Assembly: GCA_928085145.1 (NCBI GenBank)
Contig: OV725083.1
Span: 42,655,728-42,719,727 of the forward strand
Length of the DNA: 64,000 bases
Direction of reading: 5' to 3'
Source: Nezara viridula
Lineage: Eukaryota > Arthropoda > Insecta > Hemiptera > Pentatomidae
Shown: positions 47,801-57,379 of the stretch, piece by piece
Numbering within the stretch: position 1 is the first letter of the stretch
How the letters are laid out: every line of letters begins with the position of its first letter
Program-made: the position numbers and the translations under genes
The notes under the pieces: generated by a model
Seen by the model: only the letters and a program-made list of their open reading frames with translations
What the model was told of the DNA's origin: nothing
The model's database searches: none

Positions 47801-50800
47801 TCTTACGTTTCGGGACAATTTTCCCATCATCAGAGTAATATTTTTGTTTTTACATTCATTTTTTTTGATGTGGCACCATTTGTCAAAAATTAAATATTTG
47901 TCTCATTTTTTAAAAATTATTTGGTGTTACACATATTCACTGATACACTAATCAACATCTCTCTATTGCCTAAAATATGAAAAAAAGAAAGTATTAGGTT
48001 TTTCCAATACAAAGTCAAAAAATTAATTGTGATCTTTCCCATTCAGAAATTTTTTTGCTTCTAATAGGTGTCCTCACTTTCTTTAAAAAATTTAAGTAAA
48101 TAAATGACTAATGTATTAGCTTATTTAATTGAAAAACAATTATTTATGAGAAAGTTTGTAGCATATTATATCAGTGGTAAGTACAATTTAGTGAATTTGT
48201 ATGGGTATCGCCAGGAAGCTAATTTTCTCTATTTCTTTGTGTCTGATGGGCTAAGTTATGTGGTTATTACAGAGATGAACATTCCTTTGTGAATCACTGG
48301 TTAAAACTCGAAAATTGAACTTGCACTTGTGAAAATACCAAACTTTCAATAGCGTTTTCCCACAAGTATGATTTCTGTGGGAGTTACAAGCATTTTCTAA
48401 GTTGACCTGTCTGTTTGCAATGAACATAAATGATTCCAATTTTATTTTCCAAATGTAGAGTGATATCTCCCGAATTCAAGACTTTAGGAGGCCGAAGGCA
48501 AGGCGATGTCCAAAAATCCAATAATTCAATTTACAACAGACTTGTACAATTTTTAGGCTATATATATGATTTACACCTTGTTGCTCGTTTATTCTCAGTG
48601 CTATAAGAAGTGTTATTATAACTTATATATTATAGAGGATATTATATTATATTATAATATACTTATATTATAGAAGAAATGGGTCTAGGCATCAATTAAG
48701 AAAAAAATTCATTATATGAGGACAGGTGAATAAATTACAAATGGAACCCAGGAGTTTGATGAAATAACTCTTAAAGGTCCCAAAGAGTGGACAATTCACT
48801 ATCTGGGAAGCTTTATTAAGCCCTCCTGTCATGTCTCTGAGAGGGACAAAAGTATTATTAATTCTGAAACCTAATACTTTATTTATGTTACTTACTTTTA
48901 TTTAGGCAATCATGTGGCTAGAAGGAAGTTGAACCATGTCGCAATCCGATTGATGGATTGATGCAGTGACATATCTAGATGTTAGGTGTATCTGGAATGT
49001 CCGCTACTGAAATGGGATAGTGTTGTCTGTTGAAGGCTCTTTGAGGAGGCTAAAACCCGCACATGGTTGTATTGCCTTGTCATGTTAATTAATAAATCTA
49101 GTTTGTCTGTTGGTTTGTTGTTGGTTATTGGCCTAAAACCTCCCCAGGTCATCAATGCCTACAATTAATATAGTTACTGAAGTTTTGTTCTAAAAAAATA
49201 GATTTTTTATTAGGCCAATTGTTATATCTGAATGGAGCTGGTCTGTTAAGTGATATCTGAATTTCCTACGTTATTTTTACTGTTAATTATTTAATGCAGG
49301 AGTGCACCTCCTAGAGTTTAGAATTGGTGCGTGGTTGGCGAATAAATTTAAATTTTATTTAAAAAAAAAAAATTAAGTTATCTTTCTCAGATAGAAGGAT
49401 ATTTTAAAATTGGCATGTTTGGTATGGGTAACACCATTCCTATCCCAGTAAATACATTTTATTGTATAAATAATAATTATTTAGCTGTTTTTATTATGAA
49501 GGCATATTATCATTCATTATCAAAATTACAGAAGAGGAAAAAAAATTTTTAAAGAAAATACCTCTGCTAAATGGATAATGTGAAGCTGATGGTAGGATTT
49601 AGAAGAGCAGGGTTATAATTGTGGTACAAATTGTAAAAAGGTTGTTCATCGTTGCTTTTAATATTTTATAGAACTGTTATCATATATTTCTTCTGTTCGA
49701 GCAATAGCCCATCAGATCACCAATATTCAGCTTATTTTTTATTTTACAACATTTAGGCTAAACCAGATTCTCAAATCTTATTTAGAAAGAAGGGATTGAA
49801 TTTTTTCAACTTTCTTTATGCCATTTAGAATAAAAACAAATTAAATTCTTTTAATATAAACAAAAATGTTCGGTTATTTAAAAAAAAAACGTTTGAGTCT
49901 AAAATCTGCTGTATTAGGTTTACATGGAGCTGGAGAGACGGTAGATTCAAAATGTTTTTAATAAGATAACATTTTTTTTATTAAAACAAATTAAAAAAAT
50001 AATGCCATAAATATACGATTTTTCTAAGTATTCCCTTCTTTCTAAGTATTCAAACACTTTTATCTAAATAAGAATTAAGCATGGCTCCAGTTTAGCCGAA
50101 ATATCTTTAAAGTATAAAACAAAAATGAATAAAATGGTATAGTGCTAAAACAACATGATTAAGACACAAAACATCGATATTATAGATAGAAGTATAAAAA
50201 TTTTATATTTTAGACATGAAATTTCTGTTCCACTTGTCTTGATTTGTGTTATTTATTTATTTAAGTTTTTTCTTATGTTTCCAGGGTGATTGCCGGAGTT
50301 ACAGTTACGTTGTTGGTATATCATGCGAAAAGGAACCAGATTGGCTTGATTTAGTAGTTTTATCGAAATTAATTCCTCGAGTTTGTCACAATGTCAATAG
50401 GGTTTGTTACATAGCCGGAGGTTTGGTGAAGGATCCTGTTCAAGATATCACTCCAACCTTCCTAACGACCCAAGTTCTTGCAACTGTAAGGCAAGCTGAC
50501 CATCTCGTTTCTCAGGTAAAGTTTTTATCCATCAGTTAAAATATATTTTTTAGAAGTAAATGTTCCTTTTAGTATATTGTTTTTTATAGATACAATGTAC
50601 TGTAGGTAGGGAATTCTGGCCTCTGTTAGGTAGCTGGGAACTCCAAACATTTTTGCACGATATTTATTAATTTAGAGCTAGAATTAATTAATATTTAATT
50701 ATTTAGGTTACAAACATTTGAAAATAAATAAAAATATGTTGAATATATGTATATGGTTGTGTTGGTATATAGTGACAAATAAAAATAGGAACATAAAATA

Positions 50801-53800
50801 TAAAAAATTGTTGCGGCCTCCATTATCAACATATTCTATTCAACCCATTGAATTAGTTAAGCTTAATAATTTACTAGGGTTGTTAAAGTAACAATTTATT
50901 TAGTCAGTAATTACCTTGTCCCATTGAAAAATATCCCTTTAATTTAATAGTTAAGCAATAAGACGCGGCTATTCTCGAACTTATACTAATCCATTTTTGT
51001 ACTTGTTCAAGACCTTGTTTGGTTCATATCAGGCTTGATTTGTTGTTCCTTCAAGTACTAATAGTATTTAAGTCTATTTCTGAGAGTATAGAAGCTAAAC
51101 TTAGATATTTTTTATTCATTAAAAATATCAAAAATATAATATAAAGTAAGGCTGTGTTTTTACTTTATCACATTTATTTCCATTTTTGCGTCGGTTAATA
51201 AGGCATTTTATTTAATGATGCTTCTTACTTATAGTTCATTATTTGATGACTTTATGCCATGATTGGACACATGACTTTAATCCAATTATGAAATAAATCT
51301 AAGAAGCATGATTAAATAAAATGGCTTACTATCCGATGCAACAATCGAGATAAATGTATTGAAGTAAAAACACAGCCTTACTTTATATTATAAATTATTT
51401 CACCTAAAACAAATAAGCACAAATGAATATCAGAAAGTTTCTTTCTTATGTTATAGCCCATGATACAGACCTCCTGTTTGTCAGATTATTAACATTGCTG
51501 AAACTTCGTAAATGGCTTAATCTCATCGTAACCTACAACTATTTTATTCATGTAAATACTCATTTGCTTTCCACTTCAATTGTAAGATAATTTGATCACA
51601 AAATCGAGAAAAAAAGTGGCCTACAAAAATATTGGGCAGTTTGGCTTGACCTACACTCCCAACATTTCTAAATGACGAGGTTATATAGGCCAAACGGCTC
51701 TTTAATTTTGTAGCCCACCTTTTTTGTGATCAAATTATTTTACGATCCAAGAGGAAAGCAAATTGGTATTGATGGATTTTTAGTATCTAATTATATAGAA
51801 AATGTTTACCATTCTCCATATTGGAAAACCTCCCTATTCCAAGAGTTTTTGTGAATAACTTAGTTGTATATTACTATGAGATAAAGCTATTCAAGAAGAC
51901 CTCAAGTGTGTGTTAATAATTTGATAAAACGGGATCTGTACCACGGACTATTATCCAAAATGCCCAAGAAATCATAGAGCTATTTTTGTCCAATTGCCTT
52001 TTCGATAGATTTTTAGTTTGTCGAGAACTATCATGAATAGCATTATTTTTATTTTTAAAAACTAAACATTTGATATTGAAGGAAGTTAGTCGACTGCTCT
52101 ACATATCGTGGGTGATAAATAGTCAGGACGCAGTCAGTTTTTAAGATTTTTATTGTAGCCAACGTTTCAACCCGAACTTGTGGCATCAGGCATGTAACCA
52201 ACACTGAAGGTGTTCAAGTACCGTGATGATAATGATGACCCACAAGCTTGAATTGAAACAGTAACAATAAAAATCTTAAAAACTGACTGTGTCCTGTCTA
52301 TTTATCACTCATAAACATTTGATGATTATCCCATGGCAACTATATGATCTAAGAGGCGTATGGTAAGAATAAAGATTTATCTTGAAAGCAGGACATTTTC
52401 GAGCTATAAAATAGAGGACCGGATTGTTCCTTTGGAGCTATACTGAATCTTGCTGACCCTGTTGAAATCTTTAAAATACATTTTATCCTTTCTCGATTCG
52501 TTGAGTTTTAAACGGTCTGAGTTTTAAAACATTCTAATTTTTAATGACTTACAGTTCTTCTTTTATTGGCACAACAGGAGCATGAAGCTGCCCTGGGTCT
52601 GCTCAACGGACGCCAACTCTCTCTCTTTATCTTCTGTAAGGGTAACAGGAATCCTCAGTTGTCGCAGATCCTGCCCCACAGCATACCTCCATCGGCCATT
52701 CGGCCTACCACGTTCGCACGCACCATCCAGAACGTTAATGTACATTTTATGAGCCACTCTTACCACATGGCCAAGCCACTTAAACCTCTGTATCTTAAAC
52801 CTCTTGATATACGAGGAGATGCTACATTCCCTATAGAGCCTAAACTGCTCACTATTTTTCCTTCTTCGCTAATTACCATTCTCACATGCGGGCCCTTAGA
52901 TTCTCCTCAGAACTACCCTTTCAAACCTGTCTAGCAGGTTGATGCTTTTATTGCTTAGGGTCCACGTTTCTCCAGCTATGACGATTGGCTTAGTCAGTGT
53001 CTTGTGCAGCATAAACTTGGTACGGTTAACAAGTTTGCTTTTGATTAGCCTTAAAATGGAGAAACAGGCTCTATTTCTTGCTGTTATTCTGCTTTTAACC
53101 TCTTCTTGTTCATTCTGGCCATTGTTGATGATAGAGCCAAGATAAGAAAAGCTTATGACCACTTCAAAATTGTAGGGACCCATTACAAAGCGACTCCGCC
53201 TCTGATCCAGTGACTTAACCAATACTATAAGCTTTATTTGCTCACCGTTAATGTGCAGATATTAATATCACCAATCTTTTTTACTTTGACATGTATCGTT
53301 TCAAAAGCCATCCTAATGCTCTGAGGGATCTACCGATGATAATGACGTCTACTTAGGCCAGAACTTGGGTCATTTTGGTAAAAATTATTTCATCTTGGTT
53401 TAGTCCTGCTCTATTTATGATTGCTTGTAGAGCGATATTAAACAGGAGAGGAGCTATTGGATCTCTCTGCAAAAGGCTATGATCATCATCATCATCCATG
53501 GCGCTGCAGCCCAGTTGTAGCTGGGTCTTGTGTGGCTGCTCTCCAGTTAGGGACATTCAGAATTTCCTTGAAATCCCTGACGACAGCATCAAAAGGCTAT
53601 GATAACCAGCAGAATTTTACTCGACAGATTATGTTCATAATCGTGCATTTTACTAATTGAGTTAGTTTATTAGGCATCCTCAGCTCATGCATGGCCAATA
53701 TGAGTTCACATGGCTTTTAGTTGTTAAAGGAAGTCAATGATTGGAATTTGATTCTTTTTTTTATAAGGATAGAATTCTTTTTAAAAATTATAGTAATAGA

Positions 53801-56800
53801 AATAGAAATAGAAAATCATCTTTATTTTGGGACTAGTAGAAAATCATCTTTATTCTGGGACTAGTAGAAAATCATCTTTATTCTGGGACTTGGTCCCTTG
53901 GGAATAACAATATTGTTTAAACCAATTGACAATAAATCTGGCCAGATGACCTATTATAAGAAAGAGTAACTACGATCTAAGTAATAAAATGAGTATATAT
54001 ATAGTTTTGGAGGATATTTTAAGGAAAGCAGATGGGTACAAGGGTTGCAATATTATAATATTGGTACAAAAAACAACATACTTATAACTAAATAAAATTG
54101 GAAAGAAATGCTAAATAAGTTTTATAAGTAACCAATTTTAGCGCTACAATATAATAAAAAAAATAAATAAAAGTAAGAATAAAAGGAAATAATTAGAGTA
54201 AATGAATGATTTATATATGTTGCTTAAGACGTATATGGTATGTAATGTTTCTAATAGATTTTGGCTAAATTAATAATTACGACAAACGTGATTCTGCCAC
54301 CATGCTCTCTTCTAAAGTGGAAAATAAGACTCCGTTAGCGAATTCAATCAGAAAAATATAAAAATTAATATTTATTTGCTATAGTTAAATTTTTCTTTCA
54401 GCTGTTATATTGATAAACTTTTTAAAAATGTTATTTTGTTTATTGACAGGTGCTCTATAGTAGTGACTGTATGTCAAAAATATCTCAGATGCCCGTCATC
54501 TTACTGCCGCTGCACTTTGATAGAGATGCAGCTCTGAGGGCACCCTCCTGCCAGAGGTCAGTTGTACTTAGGCCTTTTATCACACAAGATTTCATGACGG
54601 GAATTCCTGCAGTTCCAGGCATCCACCTCCCGATAGATGTAAGTATTATTTTCAATCATTTCTATTATTATAGTCAAATAGCATGTTTGTGGAATCAGCC
54701 TTAGTACCGCCAAAAGAAGAATGAAGGCGTTATATGGTGGGAAATTTAAACAATACTGGTCTGAGAAGGAACAGCAGCTCTCGAAGCTGTTCCTTAAAGG
54801 GCCTTCTGATTAGAAGTAAGCTGCTATTGAACTTGGATCGAGCAGTCCTTAAAAAATTTACAGCGATCTATACTGGTCACTGTAAGTTAAACTATCATAT
54901 GTTCAATCTCTGAGTGACTTGGAACCCTCCATGCAGATTCTATGAGGAGGAGAATGAAACAGCCTTTCACATCGTATATCAGTGTGATATGTTTGCAAAG
55001 CTTAGACTTGAGCTATTAATAATAATAATACTTTATTTATTCTGGGACGAGTTCTTTTAGAATAATACAGAAAGACATAAATGTGGGCTAAGGAGCCTCA
55101 GAGATACATAAATAAAAGTACAGAGTAATTAAGCAGTCATTGTAAAAAAATGAACAACTAGTACTTGCTTTCTAATTTTAATCAGTTAATAGTAAAAAAT
55201 AAAAAATTGAAAAAAAAAAAGGATGAAGTAAAAATAATGAAGAACAAACTAATAATTTATAATATTATTAGGGTGGACGGAGTGGATAAACCCAGAAGCT
55301 ATGAGTCCATTAATACTTTAAGCCTATCAAGATACGTGGAAGGGACCAAACTAATGTTTTAATAGTAAAACAGACAAAAAAAATAGTGCACAATAGATCC
55401 TTAAGGGTCACAGCACTTCAAGGCAACAGGAAAAAAAAAAAAAACAGTCATATAGGTCTATTATTATAAGATTATATATAAAGAGTAAAAAAATTAATGC
55501 TCAAAAACAATGCCACCTAGCATCATTAAATTCCTTGTAATCAGAGCTTAAAATGAAAAAAAAAACTTTTATTTTTAAAATGTTTCTTATTTACAGTATT
55601 TTATCGTCGATAGTTTTTCAATCTTTTGGAACCGGAACTTTTTCCCTTGCAACTTTTCAAGTAAGTTTTACAGAAATTTTGTTTTTAAAAATATTTATTT
55701 AAAAGTTGTATTGATTTTGCTGAAAAGTATATCTAAAAAATGACTTCTGTTAATTGGTACTCAAACAAGCACATCGTGTGTAATTCATATAAGACAAATT
55801 ATAACTAATCTAAGCCCAATTACTATTTATTTTTTATTTAATGGAACTTTTTTTAATAACTTAAAAAATACATAAAAGTTAAACTTTTACCATAAACCTG
55901 GATAATTCTATTAAAAAAAAGTTCCTTAGAACTTTTATTTATCAAAATCTTGTAACATGGAGATTTTTAAAAAATTTCCATAAACGTTCCAACTCCTGCT
56001 TGTAATGAATCTTAGTAAGATTCCATGCCATTCATTCCTTGACCAGAAGGATAAAGTGGTACAGTTTGTATGCATTAGACTTTTTACTAAGTCTCATGGT
56101 TAGAATAGTGATAAATATTTTTAAGGAAGTGGCCAGTATGGAAAATGTATAATGAATCAGATGTAAACTCGAAAGACCAAATCTACATATTTTACATACT
56201 CAAAGTATGTAATATCCTCCAACTATGTATAACGAAAAATGAATAATTTGCTTTTAAATGAATAAGTGTAGAAGGCTTAGAAAAAAAAAAAATCTGAATA
56301 CATATAAAGTAGTCGCTACGGGATTGAATAAAATTGCTTAATGAAGCAGATTCCCATGAACCTGCCGAGAAAGGAAGCTGTGGTAGAGTTTCGGATGATA
56401 ACACACATATATATATATAATATAATGTCTATATATTTATATACAAAAAATATTAAGAGAAGATACAGATATATACAAAACATACAGAGAGACAAATAAA
56501 TATAAAAATAAAATGGCTCTTATCATTTATCTATTGGTGAGCAATTGTATTTACATAGTCTAAAAATTGTTTTAAGATGGCGGAAGTTTGAATGTGTAGT
56601 AGGTGGTGGAATAGGAGTTGTTTGAAGGAATTTGTAGAGATGACGAAGGATTTGCTGAAAGAAGTTGTTTTATGGGAATGAATATAAAGGTCTATAGATT
56701 GAGATCTGGTATTAAGAGAGTGGAGCGTAGAGTAAGGAGTTCTAGAATGTAAGGAGGATTTTTGGTTCTGAGGACTCGGAAAAGGAAAAGACCAAGAAGG

Positions 56801-57379
56801 AATTGCCGTCGAGAAGCAGGACAAAACCGCTTCAACTCGGTGTACAGGGAGGAAACATGGGTACGCCTGAGAATTCCGAAGATAAATCTTATGAATCAAT
56901 TCATGAATCTATTCAGTCTTATGCATAGCCCTGCATTGGATAAAGAAAGACATAATTAAAGAAAAAAAAAACTAGTCTCTATTCATTACGTTTGTTAATA
57001 AACTCTGTACCACTTCAATCCATGAATGATTTTGGGTTTAGTACTTTGTTAAGGAATTAATTATATATGTAATAGTTAAAAATAAAATTATGGAGAAACA
57101 AAAAAAAAAAATGTTATGGAGTACTGTTTCAAGGCTAACAGTTGTGCAGGGAGGTAATCGGACCAGGATCACGCTCAAACCGCCAGGTTTTTCCTCTTAA
57201 TTAAAAATTTAATTAACACTAGTTTATATGTATATATATATTTTAAAATCTATTTTTGAATATATTTTTGTTTCTAGGTTGTACAAAAAATGATATCTGA
57301 TGTTGGAGCTATTCCTGGAATATCGAGAGTTTTATACGATCTTACAGCGAAACCTCCTGGTACTACCGAATGGGAGTGA
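32725..57379 (+). CDS. GMPS: GMP synthase (glutamine-hydrolysing), complete, 13 coding exons
   Basis: Converts XMP to GMP using ATP and glutamine, the last committed step of guanine nucleotide synthesis; cytosolic and nuclear in animals. Coding exons: 32725-32897, 36768-36862, 36945-37062, 38996-39149, 39590-39733, 39828-39993, 42418-42569, 42680-42895, 42970-43149, 46584-46709, 50285-50515, 54450-54638, 57278-57379. All GT-AG, phases close to 681 residues, the size of animal GMPS (fly burgundy and human are close to this). Class I glutaminase domain: residues 14-181, oxyanion-loop SGGPNSVY at 63-70, nucleophile C92 in GICYGMQ, H178 and E180 in QFHPE. ATP pyrophosphatase domain: P-loop SGGVDST at 232-238. 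The dimerisation region carries RHPFPGPGLAIR at 423-434 and the C-terminus KPPGTTEWE. The animal-type insertion between the two halves of the C-terminal domain is present (about residues 450-560). No catalytic residue is missing. Confidence 0.98.
33540..34570 (+). pseudogene. Decayed LINE: endonuclease fragment joined to C-terminal fragment (GMPS intron 1)
   Basis: At 33640-33700 a frame reads LIISDFNVQI, matching the xGDFNx catalytic motif of apurinic-type LINE endonucleases, followed by a region resembling the end of that domain. At 34195-34260 another frame reads VLIYCCETWTL, and later RKLRWAAHV, the usual C-terminal block of insect LINE ORF2. The reverse-transcriptase core between them is missing. 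Many stops and frameshifts. Confidence 0.75.
34571..36767 (+). other. Rest of GMPS intron 1
   Basis: 34790-34990 is less AT-rich and contains the inverted pair caaccctc/gagggttg; possibly a LINE 3' UTR or a SINE. The rest is AT-rich, with a perfect small palindrome ccgataa-aaa-ttatcgg at 36131-36147. Confidence 0.5.
36768..36862 (+). CDS. GMPS: GMPS coding exon 2
   Basis: Residues 59-89 plus split codons. Contains SGGPNSVYAEDAP, the glycine-rich oxyanion strand of class I glutaminases. The intron after it is 82 bp. Confidence 0.97.
36945..37062 (+). CDS. GMPS: GMPS coding exon 3 (catalytic cysteine)
   Basis: Residues 90-128 plus two bases. GICYGMQMM holds the nucleophilic C92 of the glutaminase triad; FGGQV follows as in the family. 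Confidence 0.97.
37521..37672 (+). mobile_element. SINE fragment, copy 1 (GMPS intron 3)
   Basis: Shares with 41150-41290 the blocks cggttgag-gtgatctc, aaatcacctccttgcacaac, cttt/cttcatgggc-tg and tggtacaggtttt. The tRNA-like head is absent. Confidence 0.75.
37925..38400 (+). pseudogene. Coding-like relic of unknown origin (GMPS intron 3)
   Basis: One frame stays protein-like across about 130 codons interrupted by roughly seven stops: EEKEAEEKIQKILIAFYRF, then KYKLQ, LNLDSARIALPV and FEWKKSF. Charge pattern suggests a helical gag-like or coiled-coil protein. Family not recognised. Confidence 0.4.
38502..38842. mobile_element. hAT-type MITE of a second family, perfect 8-bp TSD
   Basis: 341 bp. 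Starts cagatgtttccaaacttttt-ggccc and ends with the inverse of cagaggccttcaaact. Target duplication atctaagt at 38494-38501 and 38843-38850. Noncoding. Confidence 0.92.
38996..39149 (+). CDS. GMPS: GMPS coding exon 4 (catalytic His/Glu)
   Basis: Completes K129 and encodes residues 130-180. LLTHGD and the terminal YGLQFHPE supply H178 and E180 of the triad. Donor is gag|gtttgt. Confidence 0.97.
39590..39733 (+). CDS. GMPS: GMPS coding exon 5
   Basis: Residues 181-228, the linker from glutaminase to ATP-pyrophosphatase domain. VDLTANGKAMLHSFLF is the end of the glutaminase fold. A 94-bp intron separates it from exon 6. Confidence 0.96.
39828..39993 (+). CDS. GMPS: GMPS coding exon 6 (P-loop)
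   Basis: Residues 229-283 plus one base. LLVSGGVDSTVCAALL is the PP-loop that binds ATP; HIDNGFMRKGE is the second nucleotide-contact segment. Confidence 0.98.
40966..41288 (+). mobile_element. tRNA-derived SINE, copy 2, with tRNA-like head (GMPS intron 6)
   Basis: A-box tagctcagtgg at 40976-40986 and B-box-like ggttcgaattc at 41020-41030 give a pol III promoter. The acceptor stem does not pair, so it is not a functional tRNA. The body carries the shared block near 41170-41215 and ends tggtacaggttt, followed by (TTA)n. Confidence 0.82.
41288..41315. repeat. (TTA)n tract shared by a SINE tail and a LINE tail
   Basis: Nine ATT units lie exactly between the + strand SINE and the 3' end of a minus-strand LINE, acting as tail for either or both. 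Confidence 0.9.
41316..42090 (-). mobile_element. LINE 3' fragment (ORF2 C-terminus), GMPS intron 6
   Basis: Minus-strand frames read ALSETFQEFEGGVAKLGL, FKYLGSLVSS, then KTIVRPVVMYGCENW, WERKVLRRI, HVERMS and RGRPQNRWLEDVEDDLRW: the thumb and C-terminal region typical of insect LINE ORF2. Several stops and shifts. Ends in (TAA)n. Clade not assigned. Confidence 0.9.
42091..42293 (+). mobile_element. Inverted 5' portion of the same LINE (RT core)
   Basis: Plus-strand frames read SLSEEFEVDN then LALEMAI, NPGGTIYNRLSQ and, after a shift, AYADDVAIIS: the RT catalytic motif. These residues directly precede the segment coded on the opposite strand. A deletion has removed the LRQGD-type motif. Confidence 0.85.
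42418..42569 (+). CDS. GMPS: GMPS coding exon 7
   Basis: Completes V284 and encodes residues 285-334, including SPEEKRKIIGDIFVE, the conserved helix after the ATP site. The preceding intron is 2.4 kb and carries a SINE and a rearranged LINE. Confidence 0.95.
42680..42895 (+). CDS. GMPS: GMPS coding exon 8 (lid and XMP-site segment)
   Basis: Residues 335-406. LAQGTLRPDLIES and KTHHND are the hallmark substrate and lid segments of GMP synthetases. Ends EPLKDFHKDE. GC content is visibly higher than in flanking introns. Confidence 0.98.
42970..43149 (+). CDS. GMPS: GMPS coding exon 9
   Basis: Residues 407-466. VRQLGQDLGLP then RHPFPGPGLAIRVL, the GMPS C-terminal-domain signature. The intron before it is only 74 bp, the shortest in the gene. 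Confidence 0.98.
43745..44300. repeat. Degenerate tandem units of about 160-170 bp (GMPS intron 9)
   Basis: Motifs ttgrgccaaatcgaac (43771, 43930, 44100) and agtgga-ata-attt-gataaaattga (about 43863, 44048, 44170) alternate three times. Ends beside gacagacagac. Origin unknown. Confidence 0.6.
45115..45345 (-). pseudogene. Coding-like relic on the minus strand (GMPS intron 9)
   Basis: Adjacent frames join as FLKTHPLISQHTSECVTASS, then, after a shift, GSARWQTFYDKQGERKKEG and a Lys/Glu-rich tail. Resembles the basic C-terminus of a transposase, but the family is not recognised. Flanking 44550-44890 has two copies of agttatggacaccc. Confidence 0.45.
46177..46218 (+). ncRNA. Hammerhead-ribozyme-like motif (best copy)
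   Basis: Stem I agcc (46177-46180) pairs perfectly with ggct (46215-46218); CTGAAGA 46181-46187; stem II gacct (46189-46193) with aggtc (46202-46206); GAAA 46207-46210; TG; GTC ending at 46214, where hammerheads cleave after the C. Followed by ttaataaaa. Stem III would be minimal. Confidence 0.55.
46584..46709 (+). CDS. GMPS: GMPS coding exon 10
   Basis: Residues 467-508, part of the animal-type insertion and the strand LPIRSVGVQ. Flanked by two introns of about 3.5 kb full of repeats. Confidence 0.95.
47800..47840 (-). ncRNA. Hammerhead-like motif with canonical CTGATGA
   Basis: Minus strand: CTGATGA (47833-47827), stem II GGGA/TCCC, GAAA (47811-47808), C, GTA. Stem I has only about two pairs. 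Same subtype as 25143-25181. Confidence 0.4.
48460..48900 (+). pseudogene. Decayed LINE RT fragment (GMPS intron 10)
   Basis: Frames read RRQGDV, SIYNRLVQFLGY and, after damage at the YADD site, EEMGLGIN: successive RT motifs. Riddled with stops. The extent to about 49150 is uncertain. Confidence 0.6.
50285..50515 (+). CDS. GMPS: GMPS coding exon 11
   Basis: Residues 509-585, starting GDCRSYSYVVGIS, followed by DITPTFLTTQVLATVRQAD. Acceptor is tttccag, donor is cag|gtaaag. Confidence 0.97.
51135..51394. mobile_element. MITE with inverted ends taaggctgtgtttttactt (GMPS intron 11)
   Basis: Left end at 51146 onward and right end inverted at about 51361-51381; complementarity extends inward about 85 bases with indels, and outward through atataaag. 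Noncoding, about 260 bp. Confidence 0.8.
51453..51953. mobile_element. Foldback MITE family F, copy 3 (GMPS intron 11)
   Basis: Left end atagcccatgatacagac, right end the inverse of atagtccgtggtacagat. Arms and inner palindrome match copies at 3542 and 29278. Confidence 0.85.
52083..52320. repeat. Foldback repeat with inverted hammerhead-like modules (GMPS intron 11)
   Basis: Arms share gtgataaatag-cagga-gcagtca and tttttaagatttttattgt in inverted order. The minus-strand module (about 52157-52195) keeps GAAAC-GTT-GGC and CTGATG; the plus-strand module (52221-52258) keeps TGATGA and GAAAC. Family partner at 1-203. Confidence 0.7.
52560..53660 (-). pseudogene. Decayed LINE ORF2 (RT and C-terminus), GMPS intron 11
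   Basis: Minus strand, 5' to 3': LLQRDPIAPLLFNIALQAII (RT motif), a damaged YADD region reading VDVIIIGRS, then FSYLGSIINN, LTKPIVIAGETWTLSNKS, ERVVLRRI and the C-terminal RGRPNGRWRYAVGQDLRQL. Several frameshifts; one 107-bp insertion at 53484-53590. Confidence 0.85.
53484..53590 (-). mobile_element. 5'-truncated LINE tip inserted in another LINE, 13-bp TSD
   Basis: Minus strand reads VRDFKEILNVPNWRAATQDP, the usual final residues of an insect LINE ORF2, and ends in (ATG)n. The 13-bp repeat aaaaggctatgat flanks it at 53471-53483 and 53591-53603. Confidence 0.88.
53805..53925 (-). mobile_element. LINE/SINE 3' end with triplicated terminal unit
   Basis: The unit tagaaaatcatctttattc-tgggac occurs three times in tandem (about 53809, 53835, 53863), followed by the hairpin half ggtccc and gaataaca. 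The outer tail is (AATAGA)n. Same module as 18981 and 55018. Confidence 0.7.
54450..54638 (+). CDS. GMPS: GMPS coding exon 12
   Basis: Residues 586-648. QMPVILLPLHFDRD and CQRSVVLRPFITQDFMTGIP are conserved C-terminal dimer and XMP-site segments. Donor is gat|gtaagt. Confidence 0.97.
54703..55018 (+). pseudogene. LINE ORF2 C-terminal fragment with zinc-knuckle-like motif (GMPS intron 12)
   Basis: Frames read LSKLFLKGPSD, then LDRAVLKKFTAIYTGHCKLN, and PCRFYEEENETAFHIVYQCD: the end of Jockey/R1-type ORF2, in which the CCHC-like motif has lost one cysteine (CRFY). Two stops and one frameshift. Ends at (AAT)n. Confidence 0.8.
55018..55130 (-). mobile_element. Third copy of the gggac-hairpin 3' end
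   Basis: (AAT)n tail at 55018-55030, then ctttatttattctgggac and a damaged second hairpin half gttctttt-agaataa. Opposite in sense to the LINE fragment it abuts. Confidence 0.5.
56480..56900 (-). pseudogene. Decayed LINE 3' tail (GMPS intron 12)
   Basis: A minus-strand frame (56531-56899) reads LNTRSQSIDLYIHSHKTTS, SKSFVISTNSFKQLLF, with the pattern of LINE tails where conserved Ser-Phe-Asn-Trp positions are lost after a shift. Followed by a long AT-rich 3' UTR-like region and (TA)n at 56405. The + strand is correspondingly purine-rich. Confidence 0.45.
57125..57210 (-). mobile_element. SINE fragment, copy 3 (GMPS intron 12)
   Basis: The inverse of aacctggcggtttgag and acctccctgcacaact matches the central block of the SINEs at 37521 and 40966. 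It lies just 70 bp before the last exon. Confidence 0.75.
57278..57379 (+). CDS. GMPS: GMPS coding exon 13 (C-terminus)
   Basis: Residues 649-681. ISRVLYDLTAKPPGTTEWE followed by TGA is the family's C-terminal signature, containing the lysine and glutamate that contact the XMP phosphate. Confidence 0.98.
   Translation, partial: VVQKMISDVGAIPGISRVLYDLTAKPPGTTEWE

Noticed and set aside
52566..53145. Plus-strand frames (122 and 68 codons)
   Set aside because: Antisense shadows of the decayed LINE on the minus strand.
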